Source: Alphaproteobacteria bacterium
GTDB taxonomy: Bacteria > Pseudomonadota > Alphaproteobacteria > JANQMY01
Direction of reading: 5' to 3'
Length of the DNA stretch: 64,000 nt
NCBI GenBank assembly: GCA_028289425.1
Contig: JANQPL010000005.1
Coordinates: 62,001-126,000 of the forward strand
Below are positions 55,130 to 63,235 of this stretch, in pieces; within the stretch, counting starts at the first letter, position 1; every line of letters begins with the position of its first letter. The position numbers and the translations under genes were made by a program. Under the pieces are notes generated by a model. That model saw nothing but the letters and a program-made list of their open reading frames with translations. It ran no database searches and was not told the DNA's origin.

Positions 55130-55290
55130 GTCGTTGTCTCGCTTCTTGGATGATGCGGCTGCGTGGATTACGCCAATGGCCATTGGCGGAACGCATTCGA
55201 CGCTTTAAGTTGATGTCAACCAGAAAGCGGGTCCGCATGAAATCGAGATGCGGGTAAACGGAATCTCAGGAAGATGCAAGAGGCGCGGCA

Positions 55291-56304
55291 ATGACCACAT
55301 CCAACAAACAGATCCTTTTGGCCGAAAAACCTACCGACAAACTGTCGGTGGACCATTTTAAATTGTCCGAAGGCCCGATGCCGGCAGCCGGCGACGGCGA
55401 GGTCTTATGCCGCACCCTTATCATCTCGCAAGATGCGGCGAACCGCGCCTGGATGCAGGGCAAGACCTACCGGGATGAAATCGGCGCCGGCCAGGTCATG
55501 GCCGGCGGTGTGTTGGCGGAAGTAGTCCAGTCGAATGATGCGAAATTTAGCCCAGGCGATTTGGTTGAAGCCGATGGGGGCTGGCAGGAATACTTTGCAA
55601 AGCCCGCAAAAGAACTGCAGAAGCGTTCCCCTCACGATCCGCTCACCAATTTATTGAGTGTGCTGGGCGTCACGGGAAAGACCGCCTATTTCGGCTTGCT
55701 GAAAATCGGCGACCCGCAGCCCGGCGAGACGGTTGTGGTCTCGGCAGCCGCTGGTGCGGTCGGAAATGTGGTCGGTCAGATCGCCAAAATTAAAGGCGCG
55801 CGCACGGTGGGAATTGCCGGCGGAGCTGAAAAGTGCAACTGGCTGACGTCGGAACTTGGGTTTGATGCGGCTATCGACTACCGGGAAGAAAATTTGTTTC
55901 AAGCCCTTAAGGAGAAATGTCCGGACGGAATCGACGTCTATTTCGACAATGTGGGCGGCGACATATTGGGCGCGGTCCTGTTCCGTATGAACATGCATGG
56001 CCGCATCGCTTGTTGCGGGGCCGTCTCGCAATATGACACGGGCAATCCTGCACCGGGGCCTCGCGGTGTGCCCGGCTTGCTCGTGACCAAGCGACTAAAA
56101 ATGCAGGGCTTTATCGTCATGGATTACTACAAAGAGCTCGAAAAGGCCGAGGCAGACCTGACTCAATGGGTCAATGAGGGCAAATTGAAAGTCGTCGAAG
56201 ATGTACTGGACGGTATCGAAAGCGCACCGGAGGGGCTAGTTGGCCTGCTTGCAGGCAAGAACCGGGGTAAACGGATGATCAGGGTGGCTGAACCTTCAAG
56301 TTAG
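55291..56304 (+). CDS. NADP-dependent oxidoreductase (zinc-less MDR, PTGR-like)
   Basis: A 337-residue medium-chain reductase of the prostaglandin reductase/leukotriene-B4 dehydrogenase group, without structural or catalytic zinc. The cofactor motif AAAGAVGNVVGQ and the following VGIAGGAEKC give the Rossmann fold, and YFDNVGG is typical of the group. It reduces alpha,beta-unsaturated ketones or aldehydes. ATG 55291 lies 161 bases from the divergent SDR start. It converges on the large hybrid kinase, with five bases between the stops. Confidence 0.92.
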   Translation: MTTSNKQILLAEKPTDKLSVDHFKLSEGPMPAAGDGEVLCRTLIISQDAANRAWMQGKTYRDEIGAGQVMAGGVLAEVVQSNDAKFSPGDLVEADGGWQEYFAKPAKELQKRSPHDPLTNLLSVLGVTGKTAYFGLLKIGDPQPGETVVVSAAAGAVGNVVGQIAKIKGARTVGIAGGAEKCNWLTSELGFDAAIDYREENLFQALKEKCPDGIDVYFDNVGGDILGAVLFRMNMHGRIACCGAVSQYDTGNPAPGPRGVPGLLVTKRLKMQGFIVMDYYKELEKAEADLTQWVNEGKLKVVEDVLDGIESAPEGLVGLLAGKNRGKRMIRVAEPSS

Positions 56305-56309
56305 ATCAG

Positions 56310-59159
56310 CTAACTCGCTTCTAGATCTCGCAGCAGATCATCCAAATCATCTGTGTCGGACTCGTCCACAGACTCAGGTTCGACATCGTTTCCGTCAATT
56401 GTGGCTGCTTCAGATGTTGCCCCGGTCCACCAATCAATCTTTTCGAACAGCAAAGCTGCGTCGACCGGTTTCGCCACATAGTCGTTCATACCACCTTGAA
56501 TGAATCGCTCTCGATCCCCCTTCATCGCATTCGCTGTCAGGGCAATGATGGGAATTTTGGATACGTCGCCGGACATATTCCGTATGCGCTGTGTCGCTTC
56601 AAGGCCGCCCATTTCAGGCATGTGGACGTCCATTAGCACAATGTCATAAGGCCGGTTTCGAATGGCTTCGACGGCTTCTAGCCCATTCCCCGCCACATCA
56701 ACGGAATGCCCAGCGCGGGTAAGCATAGCGACGAAGAGCAATTGATTTGCGGAGTTATCTTCGGCCAACAAAATGCGAACATTGCTGTCAGCACGCAATC
56801 TTATCTCTTCGTCCGACGCATCCCGATCAGGGGCGATTGCGTGGTCGCTGACGAGTTGAGCAATCTGTTTGTAGAGGGCTTCCTGACGAACAGGCTTCGG
56901 CAACAGGGCATCGAAACCGAACTCGGCCGCACTCTCCATAGTCATCAATCCGGACGACGACGAGAGAATGAGTTTGGGAATCCGGTCCGCGGCCATATTT
57001 CGGATCGAAAGTGCCAGCGATGAGCCGTCTTCTTCCGGCATCATGTGATCGATGATGATCACATCGAATGGCCGCTCGGTTTTAGCAACACTCTTGATCA
57101 ACGCGATCGCTTCTTTGGCGCTGTTCGCCAGTGTCACGTCGGCCTCCACCGCTTCCAATTGAAGCTTGAAGATAGAGCGGTTTACCTCGCTATCGTCCAC
57201 CACCAATATGTTGGCGTTTCCGCATATCTGGCGGGATTGCTCGAGGGTCGCGCGATCTTCAGAACGCACTGGCTGAAAATCAAGAACAAACCAGAACTCG
57301 CTTCCCTGGCCGGTTTGGCTTCTGACATCTATAGATCCGCCCATCAGCTCGACGATCTGCTTACAGATGGAAAGTCCAAGACCGGTGCCGCCATATTTGC
57401 GCGTTATGGAAGCGTCTGCCTGGGTAAACCGATTGAACAGTTCGTCGACCTTGTCCTTTGACACACCGATGCCTGTATCGGTGACCGAGAACTTAAGCCT
57501 GCACTGGGCGTCCGTCATTTGCTCTGGTGTTATCTCGATGGTAATGCCGCCCAGATGCGTGAACTTTATGGCGTTGTTGACCAGGTTGAGGAGAACCTGG
57601 CGCAAACGGCCCGGATCGCCCTTGAGCGAAACCGGTATGCGGGGATCCGTATAGGCCGCCAGCTCGATACCTTTTCCGTAGGCATGTGCGCCCATAAGGT
57701 CCACCACGCTATCAATCACCTCTGCCAAGCTAAACTCGGTGACCTCCAACTCCAGCGCGCCGGACTCAATCTTCGTAAGGTCGAGCACGTCATTGAGAAT
57801 GGACAGGAGCGACTCGCCGGAGTTCTTAATCGTTTCTGCGTATTCACGCTGCGAAGCGGACAGTTTTGAATCCAACAGCAGCCCGACAAATCCAAGAACG
57901 CTGTTCATCGGTGTACGGATTTCATGACTCATTGTTGCAAGAAACTGCGATTTCGCTCTGTCCGCCTCTTTGGCGTACTCCACATCGCGTTCGAGCCAAT
58001 TGATGCGCGCCGCCAGCGCGGCCGCCAATGTAATCATCTGCAACGAGGCGGCAGCAAAGATCACGTGCTGCCACCGATCAATCTCCGGTACAATCCCTTT
58101 GGAAATCAGCAACCAATAGGCCAGCGCCGCCAGAAAAAACGACGCAGACAGCAGATAGTAGCGTGCATTCCGGGAACCATGCTTTAGGCCGAGCCAGCAC
58201 GTCCCAAAGATGTGCGCCAGCGAAAGCAGCAACAGTACCTCAAAGATCTGATAAGGAATGCTTGCGGATATAGGCGCGATGGAAAGCGGCAAGAAGACGA
58301 ACCATGCGATGGTGATCCATTTCCCGATGCGGTACCAATTCGGCGAAATGGCCTTCAGATTCATGAAAGCCATTGAAAACAGGACGCCAAAACCCGAGGA
58401 CAAAAATGTGCTGAATAAGTTGATCTGCTGGGCCAATAGTCCGTCGCCCGACCAGTACCAAATCATTCCGAACTGTCCCGACCAAACCCCAAAGGCGCCC
58501 AGCGTATAACCGGCATAGTAAGCGTAGGTGCGGTCACTGATCGCGCCCGCGAGGAACCCGTGATAGGCGCCAAGACCGAAAATCACACCCAAAAGCATGA
58601 TGGACAGAATGCCCAGCCACTTTTGTTGACCTCGGAACGTTTCGGGCTTGGTTAGCTGCACGTGAAACTCATCGAACGAAAAGGTTTCGAAACGCGCGAC
58701 CAAATAGTGTTCCTCACCGAAAGGCAGATCGATCTCGAAAAACTCATCGGCTCCGGCAATGTAGTCTTTTGGCAAAGGCCGCAATCGGCCGCCGGAAAAT
58801 GTGCGGACGCCATCGGCGGACACTTGCCACAGATCAACCTTCTGAACGGCACGGCCTTGCCAATAGAAGGAAGCCGCGTCACTGGGCGAGGTGTTGGTTA
58901 TTTTCGTGATTAGCCAGTAGGTCTTGCCGTATTGCCGAATTCGATCGCCAATGCCGGACCACAGATCCGCGTCACCGAGCGTGATATAGGTCGCAACGAC
59001 CTCATCGAAGGTGAGACGATTGTCCGCATCATGAACAATCGTGCCCGATTTGAGCAGATCGACTTCGGTGCCGGAATAGAAGATCTCGGCGGAACTTGGT
59101 GACACTGTCGCCGAGAGATACACCAGCACGCAAAGAATTGGTAACAGCCGCGCGCACAT
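56310..59159 (-). CDS. hybrid histidine kinase with 7TMR-DISM sensor and two receivers
   Basis: A 949-residue membrane kinase. Residues 1-24 are a signal peptide, and a 7TMR-DISM extracellular beta domain (about 25-175) follows. Seven membrane segments (about 185-400) lead to a coiled linker, then HisKA with His in TMSHEIRTPMNS, HATPase (NLVNNAIKF, GTGLGLSICKQ), and two receivers: LVVDDSEVNRS with Asp in IIIDHMMPEEDG, and LLAEDNSANQ with Asp in LMDVHMPEMGG. The tail is acidic and ends DDLDDLLRDLEAS. There is no Hpt or output domain, so a separate phosphotransfer partner must exist. The ligand is probably a carbohydrate or lipid. Confidence 0.93.
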   Translation of the reverse strand: MCARLLPILCVLVYLSATVSPSSAEIFYSGTEVDLLKSGTIVHDADNRLTFDEVVATYITLGDADLWSGIGDRIRQYGKTYWLITKITNTSPSDAASFYWQGRAVQKVDLWQVSADGVRTFSGGRLRPLPKDYIAGADEFFEIDLPFGEEHYLVARFETFSFDEFHVQLTKPETFRGQQKWLGILSIMLLGVIFGLGAYHGFLAGAISDRTYAYYAGYTLGAFGVWSGQFGMIWYWSGDGLLAQQINLFSTFLSSGFGVLFSMAFMNLKAISPNWYRIGKWITIAWFVFLPLSIAPISASIPYQIFEVLLLLSLAHIFGTCWLGLKHGSRNARYYLLSASFFLAALAYWLLISKGIVPEIDRWQHVIFAAASLQMITLAAALAARINWLERDVEYAKEADRAKSQFLATMSHEIRTPMNSVLGFVGLLLDSKLSASQREYAETIKNSGESLLSILNDVLDLTKIESGALELEVTEFSLAEVIDSVVDLMGAHAYGKGIELAAYTDPRIPVSLKGDPGRLRQVLLNLVNNAIKFTHLGGITIEITPEQMTDAQCRLKFSVTDTGIGVSKDKVDELFNRFTQADASITRKYGGTGLGLSICKQIVELMGGSIDVRSQTGQGSEFWFVLDFQPVRSEDRATLEQSRQICGNANILVVDDSEVNRSIFKLQLEAVEADVTLANSAKEAIALIKSVAKTERPFDVIIIDHMMPEEDGSSLALSIRNMAADRIPKLILSSSSGLMTMESAAEFGFDALLPKPVRQEALYKQIAQLVSDHAIAPDRDASDEEIRLRADSNVRILLAEDNSANQLLFVAMLTRAGHSVDVAGNGLEAVEAIRNRPYDIVLMDVHMPEMGGLEATQRIRNMSGDVSKIPIIALTANAMKGDRERFIQGGMNDYVAKPVDAALLFEKIDWWTGATSEAATIDGNDVEPESVDESDTDDLDDLLRDLEAS

Positions 59160-59247
59160 AGACGGCGTTATAAAGGAACAGGGTTAATGCTCCTTTTCGT
59201 TGAGGCGCACGGCGTTCGCGCGTCTGGCTAAACCCCTTCAGATACGA

Positions 59248-59271
59248 TTGGGGGCGCTTTTGCGCCCCCAA
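59248..59271. terminator. GC-rich hairpin
   Basis: TTGGGGGCGC and GCGCCCCCAA form a perfect 10-bp stem with a TTTT loop. It lies between two minus-strand genes (after the LLM gene and before the kinase start). No clear U-run follows, so termination is likely but not certain. Confidence 0.55.
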
Positions 59272-59303
59272 TTATGGTTTCAAATTCCTTACTCTCAGGC
59301 GGG

Positions 59304-60347
59304 CTAGAGCATTTCTTCAGCGACCAATTGGAGCGCTTCTTTGGGTGCATTGGACGACAGCAACATGGACCCGACCTCACCGCTCTTGCCGGCCTCTTTC
59401 CAGGCCTGCAAGCGGTCGCGAATACGATCGGCAGATCCCACAAGCGCACATTCATCCACAAGTTGGTTCGGCACGGCGTCTGCCGCCGCTGCTTTGTCGC
59501 CCCCTAAAAAGAGGTCTTGAATCTTCACCGCCGCTTCTTCAAACCCAAGGCGCTTCGCATAGTCATTGTAGAAGTTCTTTTCCCGCGCGCCCATGCCGCC
59601 AATGTATAGCGCCATCATGTGTTTGACCGGCATGCGGCATTGGTCCAAATCATCGCCCATCACCAATGTAACGAAGGGGGCTATGTCGAACTTCTTAAGA
59701 TCTTTGCTACCGCCCGCGCGGCCAAACCCTTTGTCCAAATCGTCTTTGAACAGATCATATTTCTCCGGATTCATCCAAATCGGAAACACGCCATCCGCAA
59801 CTTCGGCCGCGCAGCGCAAGCCGGCCGGCGTAATCGCCGCCGTGTAGATGGGCGTGTTGGGGTCGCCGTGCAAAATACTTTTGAGCGGCTTGCCCAACCC
59901 GGTCGACCCTTCGCCGGTAAAGGGAATTTGATAATACTCGCCCTCAAAGGTCAGCCTGTCCTTCCGCTCTAGAATCTGTCGGATGATGGCGATGTATTCT
60001 TTTGTGCGCGTCACCGACTTGCCGTAAGCCTGGCCGTACCAGCCTTCGGCGACCTGCGGACCCGAGGGGCCAAGGCCGATGAGAAACCGTCCGCCCGACA
60101 TGGCTTGCAGGGTCATTGCCGTCATGGCCGTGCAGCTTGGCGTTCTGGCCGGCATTTGCATAATCGCCGTGCCTACTTTGATCTTCGTTGTCTGCGCCAG
60201 CATCCAAGCGGCGGGCGTCACCGCATCCGAGCCATAGGCCTCCGCAGTCCAAACGGAATCATACCCCAGGCGCTCCGCTTCCAGCACTTTGTCCATGGGG
60301 ACATTCATCTCCGCAGGTGAATACCCCGCAAGCAATCCCAGTTTCAT
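59304..60347 (-). CDS. LLM class F420-dependent oxidoreductase
   Basis: A 347-residue luciferase-like barrel protein. Key stretches are the TAEAYGSDAVTPAAW front, the middle MSGGRFLIGLGPSGPQVAEGWYGQ, and a late LKPADGV-like segment (AEVADGVFPIWMNPEKY). It resembles mycobacterial Rv3520c-type F420 enzymes, so it should transfer hydride from a deazaflavin or FMN to an unknown substrate. It starts at ATG 60347. It shares no operon with the other LLM gene at 19752 and is probably not a recent copy, as the two differ in length and motifs. Confidence 0.88.
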   Translation of the reverse strand: MKLGLLAGYSPAEMNVPMDKVLEAERLGYDSVWTAEAYGSDAVTPAAWMLAQTTKIKVGTAIMQMPARTPSCTAMTAMTLQAMSGGRFLIGLGPSGPQVAEGWYGQAYGKSVTRTKEYIAIIRQILERKDRLTFEGEYYQIPFTGEGSTGLGKPLKSILHGDPNTPIYTAAITPAGLRCAAEVADGVFPIWMNPEKYDLFKDDLDKGFGRAGGSKDLKKFDIAPFVTLVMGDDLDQCRMPVKHMMALYIGGMGAREKNFYNDYAKRLGFEEAAVKIQDLFLGGDKAAAADAVPNQLVDECALVGSADRIRDRLQAWKEAGKSGEVGSMLLSSNAPKEALQLVAEEML

Positions 60348-60445
60348 CTTCTCAAATCCTTGTTTTTGGTTGTTCCTGTAACTCCGGCAATGCGTTGCCG
60401 GTTGTTGTATCAGATCGTTTGCTATTTGCCAGCCACACGCGCCTT

Positions 60446-60618
60446 AGAGCGCGATCAGGTGAAGTGGAATCCGGTTCACCGTCCGATCGCCTGCCTTCGC
60501 CGAACGCCCCGTCGCCCGAAGGGCTTTGGCCCGCAGGGCGAAGCTCCGGCTTCGCGCAGGCAGGCGCGAAAACCCAAGATTCACGGCATGATCGTATTCA
60601 AGAAAACACGATCATGCC
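60446..60618. repeat. structured intergenic repeat region
   Basis: Nested inverted repeats fill the gap upstream of the LLM gene and reach the GST stop. They include GCGATC/GATCGC (60451-60456, 60485-60490), GGTGAA/TTCACC, CGCCTGCC/GGCAGGCG (60488-60495, 60559-60566), CGAAGC/GCTTCG and, last, GGCATGATCGT/ACGATCATGCC (60585-60595, 60608-60618), which overlaps the GST stop. The pattern looks like a dispersed alphaproteobacterial repeat; one copy is seen here. Confidence 0.5.
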
Positions 60619-61769
60619 GCAGGGCGCCCCCAGATGCTGCCACCGCGCGCCGCTGTTTTTCGTATGCGCGCGGCGTCTTCGGCCAAGGCAGCGCCCAGCG
60701 GCAGGCGATTTTCGGGATCGTAATGAGAGTCCGTTGCGTCAACTTCCGTAAAAGGTGCCCACAATCGATGGGTCTCCATGGTCTGCCGCACTTTTGTAGC
60801 GGTGTCTTCCGGCAATTTGGTAAAGTGCCACCGTAGACGCTCCAGGCACCAAACCCGGTATTGCGACGTGGGCAGTTTCTTGTACGCAACTCCCTCGATC
60901 TCCGCGTCAAACTTCCGCCGGCCATCGGTCCACGCCCGTGCATTGGCATTGAGATAGGGCAAATAGGCCGACCCGATGTCTTTGAGAAATGCCGCCCAAG
61001 CCGGCGGGATGCCGGTTGCAGGCTCGAAGGCGCCGGTCACACGGCTCGCCCGCGCATTCCAAAGCCGCGCCGTCCATTCGTATACGGCCGGCGCTCTGTC
61101 CCGCATGATGCGGGCTGGCGTCGGGTCAATGCCGAAATGGCGAAACATAGAGGCAAAGAAGCCAAAATCGGCAAGGCACGGCCGCCCACCAAGCAAGAAC
61201 GGCGTGACCGACAATTGCCGCTGCAGGGTGTCCAGTGTCTTCAAATAGATCTCCTCCACATGCCGGCGGGTGTCGGACGTTATTCCGTCGCCAGCAACAT
61301 ATTCTTTTATCTGGCGCTGCTTGATCATGCGGGTTTTCAGCCACAGGGGCCCCGGAACATCATGCATCATCTCTTGCGCAATCCGCCGGGCCATGAGTTG
61401 CGCATCGTTTGGAAAGCTCCACCGGTAGTGCAGCGCCGGCCGCCAGAGCCATTCATCCGCGTAGTCTTCGAGAAGGCGGCAGAAAAACGCGGCATACGGA
61501 TCATCGGGCAAAACCGAATGGTCCGGATATTTTTCCTCGAACCAATCGATCATCGGCGTTGTGTCGGTGAGCCATTGACCGTCGGGGGTTGCCACCGCCG
61601 GCATTTTCTGAAGCCCCGTGTTTTCCAGTACCGTGTCGCGAAAGGTCTTTGTGGACAGCTCTTCGCGCTGATACGGGATCTCCTTGTACCGCAGATAGGC
61701 CTCCAGCTTGCCGGTAAAGTAGGATAGGTCGAGGCCGTAGACTTTGTAGGGTGCGTTGGGCGTGCTCAT
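60612..61769 (-). CDS. glutathione S-transferase with C-terminal extension
   Basis: A 385-residue protein, longer than the usual 200-230 residues. The N-terminal thioredoxin fold (YGLDLSYFTGKLEAYLRYKEIPY, then KMPAVATPDGQWLTDTTPMIDW) is clear, and the helical domain holds LGGRPCLADFGFFASM. The extra C-terminal 140 residues (about 245-385) are Arg- and Trp-rich and match no domain I know. It probably conjugates or isomerises a hydrophobic compound with glutathione. The start at ATG 61769 fits the fold. Its stop lies inside a hairpin shared with the repeat region. Confidence 0.85.
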   Translation of the reverse strand: MSTPNAPYKVYGLDLSYFTGKLEAYLRYKEIPYQREELSTKTFRDTVLENTGLQKMPAVATPDGQWLTDTTPMIDWFEEKYPDHSVLPDDPYAAFFCRLLEDYADEWLWRPALHYRWSFPNDAQLMARRIAQEMMHDVPGPLWLKTRMIKQRQIKEYVAGDGITSDTRRHVEEIYLKTLDTLQRQLSVTPFLLGGRPCLADFGFFASMFRHFGIDPTPARIMRDRAPAVYEWTARLWNARASRVTGAFEPATGIPPAWAAFLKDIGSAYLPYLNANARAWTDGRRKFDAEIEGVAYKKLPTSQYRVWCLERLRWHFTKLPEDTATKVRQTMETHRLWAPFTEVDATDSHYDPENRLPLGAALAEDAARIRKTAARGGSIWGRPAA

Positions 61770-61974
61770 GAGGATCGTTCGGTTTCAATGAAGTGATGTG
61801 GCGCGCACTTTAAGTGGCGCCCAAGGCCCCCACAAGACGTGCGCCAAGGCCTCCTGTCATGCGACGGCAATAGTGAGGCAACATGATGTGGCACGAATGG
61901 GGGCATGTGGTGTAGCGTCCCGACGGGCGGGCCTTCGCTCACCCATTGCGATCTGCAACGGTTAACGAGGGAGT

Positions 61975-62370
61975 ATGCGGTACGTCTTGTCCGTAATGTT
62001 GGCATTCGTGTTAGCCGCCTGTGACGGTCGGCTTTCGACCGTGGAAGTGCTTGACGGCGACACGTTGCGGCTTGACGGCCGACTGCTCCAATTGGACGGC
62101 GTACAGGCCCCCGATATGAACAGCTTGGCCGCCTGCGAGCAAGAAATGGTGCTTGGGGCCGCCGCCCAACGTCATTTGTACGACTATGTGAAGGCCGGTG
62201 TGACCTTGGAACCCACCGGCGTACGCGCAGAACCGAACGCCTATTTCGTCCGCCTCTATACCCAGGACGGCAAATCCGTGTCACGTCTAATGCTCGATTT
62301 GGGGCTGGTTGCCGAATGGCGGGGCGCTGAACATGATTGGTGCGGCGCAACCCACCATCCGTCGCCATAG
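61975..62370 (+). CDS. thermonuclease-like lipoprotein
   Basis: A 131-residue lipoprotein. The lipobox LAAC ends the signal at about residue 16. The mature part follows the staphylococcal nuclease fold (VEVLDGDTLRLDGRLLQLDGVQAPD), keeping the first Asp, but where active SNases carry RxxxIDxPE, this one has QLDGVQAPD, so the catalytic Arg and Glu are missing. A non-catalytic or altered role is likely. ATG 61975 has GAGGGAG upstream. Cys residues near 54 and 122 may form a disulfide. Confidence 0.75.
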   Translation: MRYVLSVMLAFVLAACDGRLSTVEVLDGDTLRLDGRLLQLDGVQAPDMNSLAACEQEMVLGAAAQRHLYDYVKAGVTLEPTGVRAEPNAYFVRLYTQDGKSVSRLMLDLGLVAEWRGAEHDWCGATHHPSP

Positions 62371-62448
62371 TTTCGCCGTTTCCGTTGTCTTTACTATGTT
62401 GCGTATAGTACGCCAGTTGATGTCTTCGGGCTGTGGGAGTGGTGTGTC

Positions 62449-63084
62449 GTGTTTGGTAAAGCGTATGGAGGGTTGAGAAACCTTCTTTCAGGGGGTGTAT
62501 GGACAACCCTATTGTTGTGCGCGGCCTTGTTGGCAGCGTGTGCCACACCGCCGGACAATCCCGGCAATATCTGCGCGATCTTCGAAGAAAAACGCCATTG
62601 GTACAAGGCCGCCAAGCGCTCGGAAAAGCGCTGGGGCGTACCGATCGCCTTGCAGCTTGCGATCCTGCGCGTGGAAAGCAGTTTCGACAATAATGCACGG
62701 CCCAAACGGGACTGGTTTCTGTTTGTGCCGCTGGGACGTCCGTCAAGCGCCTATGGCTACGCCCAGGCCGTCGACGGCACCTGGGAGCAATACAAACGAG
62801 CCACCGGCCGCCGCGGCGCCGACCGGGACGATTTTCGAGATGCGGTCGATTTTGTCGGCTGGTACGTAAATCGCAGCTCGCGCGAATTGGGCATCTCAAA
62901 ATCGGACGCCTACGCACAATATCTCGCCTATCACGAAGGCATTGGCGGCTACAAACGGCGCTCTTATCGAAACAAAAGCGGCGTGCGCCAGACAGCGCGT
63001 CGCGTGCAGCGGCAAACCTCATCCTACGCACGCCAGCTGCGCGGCTGCCGCAGAGACCTCGAGCGGGGCGGCTGGTTCTTCTAA
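62449..63084 (+). CDS. lytic transglycosylase lipoprotein (SLT fold)
   Basis: A 211-residue lipoprotein. A membrane segment and lipobox LAAC (about residues 28-31) lead to a transglycosylase SLT domain, with the catalytic Glu in ILRVESSFDN and the later GYAQAVDGTWEQY. The C-terminal 40 residues are very basic (many Arg). It should cleave peptidoglycan glycan strands from the periplasmic face. GTG 62449 has GGGAG nine bases upstream. It follows the nuclease-like lipoprotein after 78 bases, and both are exported and on one strand. Confidence 0.85.
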   Translation: MFGKAYGGLRNLLSGGVWTTLLLCAALLAACATPPDNPGNICAIFEEKRHWYKAAKRSEKRWGVPIALQLAILRVESSFDNNARPKRDWFLFVPLGRPSSAYGYAQAVDGTWEQYKRATGRRGADRDDFRDAVDFVGWYVNRSSRELGISKSDAYAQYLAYHEGIGGYKRRSYRNKSGVRQTARRVQRQTSSYARQLRGCRRDLERGGWFF

Positions 63085-63235
63085 GCAGCATGCGCAAGCG
63101 GCGAGGCGTCCCCTGGGGAAATCTTCTCCGTACGTGATGAGTCACAAGGGGCGCTTGCCAGTACCGGTACGTCGCGGCATAACCTTTCCCAACAGCCGAC
63201 TTGGAACGGACACAGGCAAGAGAAAGGGGCTTCCC

